Under the pieces are notes generated by a model. The model saw only the letters and a list, made by a program, of their open reading frames with translations. It had not been told where the DNA came from and ran no database searches. From the NCBI GenBank assembly GCA_030829155.1, contig JAURBD010000071.1, forward strand, positions 1 to 8,473: 8,473 nucleotides of DNA. Reading direction: 5' to 3'. A program made the position numbers and the translations under genes. Shown here one piece after another: positions 1-5,500 of the stretch. The stretch's first letter is position 1; each line of letters starts with the position of its first letter. Source of the DNA: Flavobacteriaceae bacterium. GTDB taxonomy: Bacteria > Bacteroidota > Bacteroidia > Flavobacteriales > Flavobacteriaceae.

Positions 1-501
1 AGTCATCCCCATTTTTGACATTCGTTTGAGGTAGGTTTTACAAATCTCAATATTTTCTTGAAGGGATTCTTCGGAAAGATCAATCATATGAGAACTGTAA
101 AGAGATTTTCCAGTTTCAGCATAAAATTTTTCACCTGCATCAAGCAAACCATCAATCCAAGGTAATAACTTTTTAGCACAGTGATCCGTGTTTAAAATAA
201 CAGTTGCCCCATATGCCTCAGCTAATTCATGAATGTGTTTTGCTCCTGCAATAGCACCAGAAATTGCAGCTTTTTGATTGGTATTATCTAAACTTTTTCC
301 TGCATTGAAGATTGCTCCACCATTAGAAAACTGAATGATAACAGGGCTATTAAGTTCTGCTGCAGTTTCTAAAACTGTGTTTATGGTATTGTTTCCAATT
401 ACATTTACTGCAGGAAGTGCGAATTGTTTTTGTTTAGCTAATGCAAATACCTCTTGAACTTTTTTTCCAGTAATTACACCAGATGGAATTTTTGAACTCA
501 T
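1..501 (-). CDS. fbaA: Class II fructose-bisphosphate aldolase, N-terminal part (cut by window edge)
   Basis: This cytoplasmic zinc enzyme splits fructose-1,6-bisphosphate into dihydroxyacetone phosphate and glyceraldehyde-3-phosphate, and runs backwards in gluconeogenesis. The 167 visible codons start at ATG 501-499 and read through the left edge in frame. Seen in the translation: GVITG at 8-12, ALPAVN at 28-33, the substrate-loop motif QFSNGG at 57-62, TDHCAKKLLPW at 105-115, and SSHMIDLSEES at 136-146. By comparison with E. coli FbaA (catalytic D109, zinc ligand H110), the equivalents here are D106 and H107. The resemblance is to the long, E. coli-like type of about 355-360 residues, so slightly under half is present and the other zinc ligands lie outside. 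It follows tamL on the same strand after 56 bases. An A-rich leader precedes the ATG and a candidate promoter sits in the gap, so it may be transcribed on its own as well as by read-through. Confidence 0.96.
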   Translation of the reverse strand, partial: MSSKIPSGVITGKKVQEVFALAKQKQFALPAVNVIGNNTINTVLETAAELNSPVIIQFSNGGAIFNAGKSLDNTNQKAAISGAIAGAKHIHELAEAYGATVILNTDHCAKKLLPWIDGLLDAGEKFYAETGKSLYSSHMIDLSEESLQENIEICKTYLKRMSKMGMT

Positions 502-539
502 AAAATGTTTGTTTTGTTTTTTGTCAAAATTTTAAGCCC

Positions 540-547
540 CAAATGTA
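540..547 (-). promoter_or_regulatory. Candidate -7 element for fbaA
   Basis: The minus strand reads TACATTTG here, a full match to the Bacteroidota -7 consensus TAnnTTTG. It lies in the 56-base gap between the tamL stop and the fbaA ATG and would give a leader of roughly 30-35 bases. I see no TTG at the expected 17-23 base spacing upstream, so the -33 half is missing or weak. An A-rich stretch just before the ATG, with no Shine-Dalgarno, is typical of well-translated genes in this phylum. Confidence 0.4.
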
Positions 548-557
548 ACTGTTTTTT

Positions 558-3104
558 TTAAAAGGGATAGTTAATTCCAATGTTGAATACAGTTCTTTTT
601 AAAGAAATCTGTTTTCCCCAACGATCTGCCTTTATTTGTGAAGGATCATAAGTTTTAAACGCAGAATCTAATCGAAATACAAAATAATTGAAATCATAAC
701 GAAGTCCAAATCCAGTTCCAATAGCAATTTCACTCAGGTCATTAAAACCATCAAAGCGCTGTTGTGGGTTGGTAATGTCATCAAATACATTCCAAATATT
801 TCCTGCATCAATAAAAAAAGCACCTTTTAGGGGCCCAAAAATCGAGTATCGATATTCTAAATTAAAAGCTATTTTGAAATTAGATTCATTAAACTCATTC
901 GGATTTTCGCCGATTCCAGGGCCTAACTTATATGCCTTCCAAGCTCTGTTATCATTTGCTCCTCCTCCAAAATAAGAGCGTGTAAATGGAATGTTATCAG
1001 AGTTGCCATAAGGGATAGCTATTCCAGAAAACATTCTCATGGCAATAACTTGTTCATCTCCTACACTCCAGTGCTTGATATAATTAAACTCTGTTTTGAT
1101 GAATTGAGAAGGGATTACATCTAAAAACTCTAATTTTCCATCTTCATTTTTTTCTTTAGTTGTTAGATTTAAAAGATTGGTTAATAGATTTCCACTGGAC
1201 ACTATTTTAAATTGAAATTGCGAAAAATTCTCGTCAAAAATATTTTCTTGATTGTTTTTGTTAAAACTAAATGATGTTCCTAAAATAAAGTTGTTTGAAG
1301 TAAGCCGCTTTTCTCTTTCTTGAATAACTCTAACATCTTTATAGGATTCATTTCCAGGCTTTAGGCTTGTTTTTTCCAGCAGAACTTGATTTATAAATTC
1401 AGAGGTGCCCTCTGGAATTATTAAATCATCATTTTCATTTACAAATTCTGAATTGTATCGAATGCTTTGTGCAATTGAATTCAGTCGATCGTAGGAATTT
1501 CTGTAGACATTAAAGTAATTACTTATGGCTTTATTGTTTACAAACTCCAAATCAAAAAGTTTAAGATTAAATTTGTAAATCTCTTTTTTGCTCCATTGAT
1601 ATTCTAAGGCACCTACAAAATTTTGTTTGTCTAATCCGATATTTTTTTGAAATGAACTACCAATAATAATATTCGTTTTGGGTTTTTCGAAATAATTCTT
1701 AATTGATGCGTTATTAAAAGGAAAAACCATTCTGGGGATTCTCAACTTTAAGTCTCCACCAATTTCAAAAATATTAAAAAAGCTGTCATCTTTCTCTGCT
1801 AAATCCTTTGATGCTCCCGAAGTTCCTTTTAACCCCAGTTCTAATATTTCAGTTCCTTTAAAGATATTTCTGCTGATTATAGAGCTTCCAAGGCTTATTC
1901 CAAAAAACTGAATATTTGAATGTGATAAATCTAAATCAAAACCAATTGAAAAAGGCTCCCTTGGGGTAAGATAAATGGACGATACTAAATTAAGAGAATC
2001 TTGTTTATCAGTTTCAAAATTTATGCTTGGATACTTGAATATTTGAAGTTCTGAAAAATATCGATAGGTATCCGAACGGTCTTGATCGCTGTAGGGAAAT
2101 GCTTCTTTGATAAAAATTCCGCTGGCTAGAGATTTGGGTTTATAGTTTAACTTTCCATCTGAATACAGTGTCAAAGATTTGTATTGAAGTGTATCAGTGT
2201 AGTTAGAGAAATTCTTATTTAGATTTTCTATATAAATATTTATTTTTTTTACCTTTTGGATGACATAAGGAACTTCTAAAATCCTATTTTGTTCTCTTTT
2301 GGCTTCATTTTTTATTATAACTTCAATAGGAATTTTGAGATCTTTTCCTAGGCTATCTAGATAAGCTTTGAATTGTATAGATTTTTGTTGGAAATTTTGA
2401 ATTCCATTATTTCGAAATAATTTCACTAAACGATCCCGTTCTTTATCAAAATTTTCAACTTCAAAAACTGCACCTTCTTGAATAAAACTATTCTTTATAT
2501 TTTGTTGGTAGATTGAATCTAAATCAGAGGAATAAATTGTTTTTGTTTTTTGATCTATGATAAAAGGTTCTCCAGTTGTTATCTCGTAATTTACTTTGAT
2601 TTTTTGTGGCTTTAAACTGTCAATTGACACCTTTGTACTTGTATTAAAAAAGCCTTTGTTTTTGTAATATTGCTCCAGTCTTTTGGATGTGTTAATCAAA
2701 TTATTTTCAGAAAAAATTGAAGGCTGTTCTCCAGACTTTTTCAACCAAGAGTTAAAATTATTTTTGTATTTTCTTAATTGATTGATTTGTTTTTCAGAAT
2801 AGGTTTTCGATAAACGCTCAATGCGTTTGTTTTTTTTGTTTAGCCAATCATCAAAAACACTATCTGGATTTTTTTCTGCCAAATTGTAGATGTGTAACTT
2901 TAAGGGAATACCAAAAAGAGTTTTGTTTGGTTTAGAAACGCTGAGTTGCTTTGCTAAATCTTGTTTTAGGGAAACTCCGTTTTTGAAAAAATCTTCTTGA
3001 ACCAATAGGTTTTGACTGGGAGCAATGTTTTTTGTGCTACTACATTTGTAGAAGCAAAGGGTTAACAAACCTAGAATGATTATTTTTGTATGCTTCCTTA
3101 TCAA
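558..3104 (-). CDS. tamL: Translocation and assembly module lipoprotein TamL (BamA/TamA family, Omp85)
   Basis: This is an Omp85-family outer-membrane protein, expected to work with an inner-membrane-anchored TamB in assembling outer-membrane proteins or surface lipoproteins. Residues 1-21 form a signal peptide: basic n-region (R3, K4, H5, K7), hydrophobic 8-19, then a cysteine at 21 followed by SSTKNI. That is the TamL lipoprotein pattern, although the lipobox (FYKC) is atypical with Lys at -1. POTRA-like units are visible at about 139-183 (YYKNKGFFN, TTGEPF), 219-266 and 347-364. A beta-barrel runs from about 380 to the terminal aromatic in NYPF. The lid-loop motif equivalent to VRGF is NDNRAW, with R720. 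There is no in-frame ATG near the N-terminus. TTG at 3104-3102 fits the signal peptide, has AGG seven bases upstream, and an in-frame stop at 3110-3108 blocks extension. No tamB is visible beside it. Plain BamA is less likely because of the cysteine and the overall plan. Confidence 0.9.
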   Translation of the reverse strand: MIRKHTKIIILGLLTLCFYKCSSTKNIAPSQNLLVQEDFFKNGVSLKQDLAKQLSVSKPNKTLFGIPLKLHIYNLAEKNPDSVFDDWLNKKNKRIERLSKTYSEKQINQLRKYKNNFNSWLKKSGEQPSIFSENNLINTSKRLEQYYKNKGFFNTSTKVSIDSLKPQKIKVNYEITTGEPFIIDQKTKTIYSSDLDSIYQQNIKNSFIQEGAVFEVENFDKERDRLVKLFRNNGIQNFQQKSIQFKAYLDSLGKDLKIPIEVIIKNEAKREQNRILEVPYVIQKVKKINIYIENLNKNFSNYTDTLQYKSLTLYSDGKLNYKPKSLASGIFIKEAFPYSDQDRSDTYRYFSELQIFKYPSINFETDKQDSLNLVSSIYLTPREPFSIGFDLDLSHSNIQFFGISLGSSIISRNIFKGTEILELGLKGTSGASKDLAEKDDSFFNIFEIGGDLKLRIPRMVFPFNNASIKNYFEKPKTNIIIGSSFQKNIGLDKQNFVGALEYQWSKKEIYKFNLKLFDLEFVNNKAISNYFNVYRNSYDRLNSIAQSIRYNSEFVNENDDLIIPEGTSEFINQVLLEKTSLKPGNESYKDVRVIQEREKRLTSNNFILGTSFSFNKNNQENIFDENFSQFQFKIVSSGNLLTNLLNLTTKEKNEDGKLEFLDVIPSQFIKTEFNYIKHWSVGDEQVIAMRMFSGIAIPYGNSDNIPFTRSYFGGGANDNRAWKAYKLGPGIGENPNEFNESNFKIAFNLEYRYSIFGPLKGAFFIDAGNIWNVFDDITNPQQRFDGFNDLSEIAIGTGFGLRYDFNYFVFRLDSAFKTYDPSQIKADRWGKQISLKRTVFNIGINYPF
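3081..3088 (+). promoter_or_regulatory. Candidate -7 element for the SpoU methyltransferase gene
   Basis: TATTTTTG fits TAnnTTTG and lies 52 bases before the methyltransferase ATG, inside the first codons of the divergent tamL. The nearest upstream TTTG (3045-3048) is 32 bases away, too far for a normal -33 element. Motifs of this kind arise by chance in AT-rich DNA, so this is a weak call. Confidence 0.25.
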
Positions 3105-3123
3105 AATTTAACCTAATTTAAGG

Positions 3124-3151
3124 CAAAAATACATCATTTTATGATTACAAA
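3124..3151 (-). promoter_or_regulatory. Candidate promoter of tamL
   Basis: On the minus strand, TTTG at 3151-3148 and TATTTTTG at 3131-3124 are separated by 16 bases. This resembles the Bacteroidota promoter (TTG, 17-23 bases, TAnnTTTG) with a spacer one base short. Transcription would begin near 3118, about a dozen bases before the TTG start at 3104, which supports that start. The -33 half lies inside the first codons of the divergent methyltransferase gene. Confidence 0.42.
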
Positions 3152-3854
3152 GAATGAAATCAAACGAATCAAAAATTTACAACAAAAAAAAAATCGAAAA
3201 GAAGAAGGTCTTTTTATTGCAGAGGGTAAAAAAACGGTTTTAGATTTATTGAAATCGGGATGTAAAGCAGAGGTAATTTACACAGTTGATGAAATTCAAA
3301 ACTCCGATTTCATTAGTGTAACTCCAAAAGAGATGGAGCGGATTACTTTATTGAAATCTCCAAGTAATGTTTTAGGTATTTTTCATATTCAAAATCAAAA
3401 AAAGCATTCTCAGAAAGGCGTAATGATGGTTCTTGACGGAGTTACAGATCCCGGAAATTTAGGAACGATAATTAGACTCTGTGATTGGTTTGGTATTTCC
3501 ACATTGATATGTTCTCCCAACACGGTTGATTGTTATAACCCTAAAGTTGTTCAAGCAACAATGGGATCTCTGTCAAATGTTCTTTGTGTTTATACTGATC
3601 TTATAGCTTTTCTTAAAAAATCAAACAAACCAATTTATGGGACATTCATGGAAGGGGATTCAGTTTATGATACCTCACTTGACACAGAAGGGATACTAGT
3701 AATGGGAAGCGAGTCTCACGGAATATCAAAAGAAGTCACAAAGAGTATTCAACACAAGCTAACAATACCCCGTTTTGGTTCTGCTAGCGGAGCCGAAAGT
3801 CTAAATGTTGCTCTCGCAGCTGCGATAATTTTGGGTCAAGCTTTTAAGCCCTAG
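3141..3854 (+). CDS. TrmH/SpoU-family RNA 2'-O-ribose methyltransferase
   Basis: The product is a cytoplasmic SPOUT-class methyltransferase of 237 residues that should transfer a methyl group from S-adenosylmethionine to a ribose 2'-OH in rRNA or tRNA. Residues 1-90 form the SpoU substrate-binding domain (KNRKEEGLFIAEGKKTV at 17-33). The catalytic trefoil-knot domain follows with all three family motifs. Motif 1 is LDGVTDPGNLGTIIR at 98-112 with N106 and R112. Motif 2 is VMGSESHGIS at 187-196. Motif 3 is IPRFGSASGAESLNVALA at 209-226 with S220 and N222. This length and plan match the RlmB/TsnR-like group, but the target nucleotide cannot be read from sequence. ATG 3141 is the clear start. It diverges from tamL and ends flush against the end of porT. 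Codons 15-18 contain a run of ten A residues (3184-3193). Confidence 0.94.
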   Translation: MITKNEIKRIKNLQQKKNRKEEGLFIAEGKKTVLDLLKSGCKAEVIYTVDEIQNSDFISVTPKEMERITLLKSPSNVLGIFHIQNQKKHSQKGVMMVLDGVTDPGNLGTIIRLCDWFGISTLICSPNTVDCYNPKVVQATMGSLSNVLCVYTDLIAFLKKSNKPIYGTFMEGDSVYDTSLDTEGILVMGSESHGISKEVTKSIQHKLTIPRFGSASGAESLNVALAAAIILGQAFKP

Positions 3855-4634
3855 TCATTCAAAAGTAAAGTTGACTATAAGTCCTTGAGTGAACAATCTA
3901 TCAATGTTAGAAGTCCATGGACTTACAGGGTCATTGTCTTGAATGATTTCATTATCTATCGAAAAAACCCCTCGAATTGATGGAGAAAACTTGAAGTATG
4001 GTAAATAAAAGTCAATTCCAAAACCAATTTCATAGTTGTAAGTTTGTTTTATTACCCGAAAAATATTGTTGGAATTATCGTCTTTATTTTTAGCATTACT
4101 GGAAAGGTTAAACGATGTTGAAATACCTCCTACAAGAAAAGGCCTGAAGTTATTGACCCTTTCTGAGCTGAATTTCACCAAGAATGGAAGGTGAATATAG
4201 GTAGACTTTATTTCTCTCAGATAATCTTGATCTGTCACAAGCCCGGGTGTAGCTGTTGGATAAATAAAATCTCGTTGAGAGTAATAGAGCCCTGGTTCAA
4301 ACCGAAGGTTTAAAAATTTATTAATTCGCATGTCCCCAATTAAACCTACGTTAAACCCGAAGTTTTTAACTATTTCAATATCGGGTAAACCTCTCCCTTT
4401 CAATATTGGAGATCCAGAATAATCCCTGACGTATTGAATTTTATAACCAAATTCGTTAAGACCAAAGAAGTAACCATAATGTAAAAATTTCTCATCAAAA
4501 TCTTGAAGGTTTTGAATTCGTTCTCGAACGGTTGGATATTGAGCATGAGAAGATTTAATCCCTACAAGTAAAAAGATTATAATAAAAAGTAATAATTTTA
4601 AATCAAGGTTTTGTGGCACAATATATTGAAGCAA
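3855..4634 (-). CDS. porT: PorT/SprT, type IX secretion and gliding motility outer-membrane protein
   Basis: PorT (SprT in Flavobacterium) is required for type IX secretion, which exports adhesins, enzymes and gliding proteins across the outer membrane. The reading frame has a signal peptide (K13, hydrophobic 14-26) with probable cleavage after SSHA (31). A predicted small outer-membrane barrel of about 228 residues follows. Family hallmarks are FDEKFLHYGYFFGLN at 46-60, GFNVGLIGDMRINKFLNLRF at 93-112, EPGLYYSQRDF at 113-123 and the IHLPFLVKFSS strand from 147. The penultimate F258 fits a barrel C-terminus. The start is uncertain. There is no ATG: the first possible start is TTG 4634-4632, just after an in-frame stop at 4640-4638, and GTG 4619-4617 would give 254 residues. 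Either start overlaps the end of ubiE (by 32 or 17 bases), implying one transcript and translational coupling. The stop codon abuts that of the methyltransferase gene. Confidence 0.92.
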   Translation of the reverse strand: MLQYIVPQNLDLKLLLFIIIFLLVGIKSSHAQYPTVRERIQNLQDFDEKFLHYGYFFGLNEFGYKIQYVRDYSGSPILKGRGLPDIEIVKNFGFNVGLIGDMRINKFLNLRFEPGLYYSQRDFIYPTATPGLVTDQDYLREIKSTYIHLPFLVKFSSERVNNFRPFLVGGISTSFNLSSNAKNKDDNSNNIFRVIKQTYNYEIGFGIDFYLPYFKFSPSIRGVFSIDNEIIQDNDPVSPWTSNIDRLFTQGLIVNFTFE

Positions 4635-5334
4635 CCCCTAAGGTTTGTGGGTGATCCTCTACTTCTATAAACCCAATTTTCTTTAAAATATTGTTGAAAT
4701 GTTTTCCGTAAGGAAAAACAGCGGCAGAATCAGAAAGATATTTATAGGCAGCTTGGTCGCGAGTAAAGAGTTTACCCATTAGGGGAACTAAGAATTTTGT
4801 GTAAAGTGAGTAACCCTGTTTAAAGGGAAATTTATTAGGTACAGCTGTTTCTAAAACCACTAAGGTTCCCCCAGGTTTTAAGACTCTGAATAATTCAGAT
4901 AGCCCCAATTCCAGGTTTTCAAAATTCCGAACTCCAAAAGCTACTGTTACTGCATCGAATGAATCATCTTTATACTTTAATGCTTCACTATCTCCCAGAA
5001 CCATTTCTATAGTATTTTCTAGTTTTTGAGCATTTACTTTGTCCTTACCCTTGGCAAGCATTCCTGGTGAAATATCAAGACCAACGATTTTTGAGGCTTC
5101 TGTTTTATTCAGTGCTAAAGCCAAATCTCCTGTTCCAGTTGCAATATCTAGAATACGATCGGGTTTTTTTGGTATTAAAATTTGAACAACTCTTTTTCTC
5201 CATTTAATATCAATTCCTAGTGAGATTAAGCGATTCAAAAAGTCGTAATTTGATGAAATTCCATCAAACATTTTTGTAACCTGTTTTTTTTTGGAGCCTT
5301 GTTGATTAGCATAAGGGGTAACACTTTTTTTCAT
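4603..5334 (-). CDS. ubiE: Demethylmenaquinone methyltransferase (UbiE/MenG)
   Basis: This class I S-adenosylmethionine-dependent methyltransferase carries out the final C-methylation of menaquinone synthesis; Bacteroidota use menaquinone, so MenG activity is the expected role. The 243-residue protein matches the family length. Motifs numbered from the ATG: QVTKMFDGISSNYDFLN at 18-34, the SAM-binding motif I LDIATGTGD at 62-70, GLDIS at 85-89, AFGVRNFENL at 132-141, FRVLKPGG at 149-156, LGVASIYCATKP at the C-terminus. ATG 5334-5332 is preferred over a TTG three codons upstream, because MKKSVTPYANQQ resembles other flavobacterial UbiE N-termini and the TTG lies in a probable promoter element. 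It is the first gene of a likely ubiE-porT operon and diverges from trkA. A run of nine A residues lies in codons 15-17 (5292-5284 on the minus strand). Confidence 0.96.
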   Translation of the reverse strand: MKKSVTPYANQQGSKKKQVTKMFDGISSNYDFLNRLISLGIDIKWRKRVVQILIPKKPDRILDIATGTGDLALALNKTEASKIVGLDISPGMLAKGKDKVNAQKLENTIEMVLGDSEALKYKDDSFDAVTVAFGVRNFENLELGLSELFRVLKPGGTLVVLETAVPNKFPFKQGYSLYTKFLVPLMGKLFTRDQAAYKYLSDSAAVFPYGKHFNNILKKIGFIEVEDHPQTLGVASIYCATKP

Positions 5335-5340
5335 ACAATG

Positions 5341-5348
5341 CAAAGATA
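5341..5348 (-). promoter_or_regulatory. Candidate -7 element for ubiE-porT
   Basis: The minus strand reads TATCTTTG, a full TAnnTTTG match, ending only six bases before the ubiE ATG. If used, transcription would start at or within a few bases of the ATG and the mRNA would be nearly leaderless. No good -33 TTG is visible 17-23 bases upstream, so the true promoter could lie further up the gap. Confidence 0.35.
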
Positions 5349-5384
5349 TGTAATGGACTGATTTTATCCGCTATTTACATCTCA

Positions 5385-5413
5385 TTATTCATGATAAAGT
5401 AACGTATGAATAA
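5385..5413 (+). repeat. Inverted repeat in the ubiE-trkA divergent gap
   Basis: TTATTCAT at 5385-5392 is exactly complementary in inverse to ATGAATAA at 5406-5413, with a 13-base loop. It sits about midway between the two divergent candidate promoters. A 12-base palindrome, AAATTTAAATTT, overlaps its right end (5413-5424). It could be a regulator-binding site or a chance hairpin in AT-rich DNA. No T-tract follows directly, so it is not a convincing terminator. Confidence 0.3.
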
Positions 5414-5436
5414 AATTTAAATTTAGGAGAATTGCA

Positions 5437-5471
5437 TTTTTGAGCAAACTCTAAACTAATTAGTATATTTG
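5437..5471 (+). promoter_or_regulatory. Promoter of the trkA-trkH operon
   Basis: TTTTTG at 5437-5442 serves as the -33 element and TATATTTG at 5464-5471 as the -7 element, separated by 21 bases. This is a good match to the Bacteroidota consensus (TTG, 17-23 bases, TAnnTTTG) and the best promoter in the window. The palindrome AAATTTAAATTT lies just upstream, and the region is very AT-rich. Transcription should start at about 5475-5480, leaving only about 20 bases before the trkA ATG. Confidence 0.62.
5455..5464 (+). promoter_or_regulatory. Palindrome within the trkA promoter (possible operator)
   Basis: ACTAATTAGT is a perfect 10-base palindrome lying between the -33 and -7 elements, sharing its last base with the -7 box. 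A dimeric repressor bound here would block RNA polymerase. The position is classic for an operator, but the sequence is short and AT-rich and no regulator gene is nearby, so the role is inferred. Confidence 0.3.
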
Positions 5472-5473
5472 TT

Positions 5474-5500
5474 ATGAGTTTATCGAATATCACTCTATGA
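5474..5500 (+). other. Possible leader mini-ORF overlapping the trkA start
   Basis: An ATG at 5474 opens an eight-codon frame (MSLSNITL) that ends with TGA at 5498-5500. That stop overlaps the trkA ATG in an ATGA arrangement. It could couple or tune trkA translation. However, the predicted transcription start lies at or just after this ATG, so the mini-ORF may not be on the mRNA. It has no ribosome-binding site of its own. Confidence 0.2.

Noticed and set aside
551..566. T/A-rich stretch at the end of tamL as a terminator
   Set aside because: There is only a TTTTAAAA self-complement, no GC-rich stem, and fbaA follows on the same strand. I cannot support a terminator.
769..975. Open frame on the plus strand inside tamL
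   Set aside because: It is antisense to the conserved barrel and lid-loop coding region of tamL, has no recognisable features, and is expected by chance.
5335..5343. TTG start three codons upstream of the ubiE ATG
   Set aside because: It lies inside the TATCTTTG promoter-like box, and the ATG gives an N-terminus like other UbiE proteins.
5425..5442. AGGAGA, a strong Shine-Dalgarno-like sequence in the ubiE-trkA gap
   Set aside because: The possible starts after it (TTG 5432, TTG 5440) hit stops within three or four codons. The site lies upstream of the trkA promoter, so it is probably chance.
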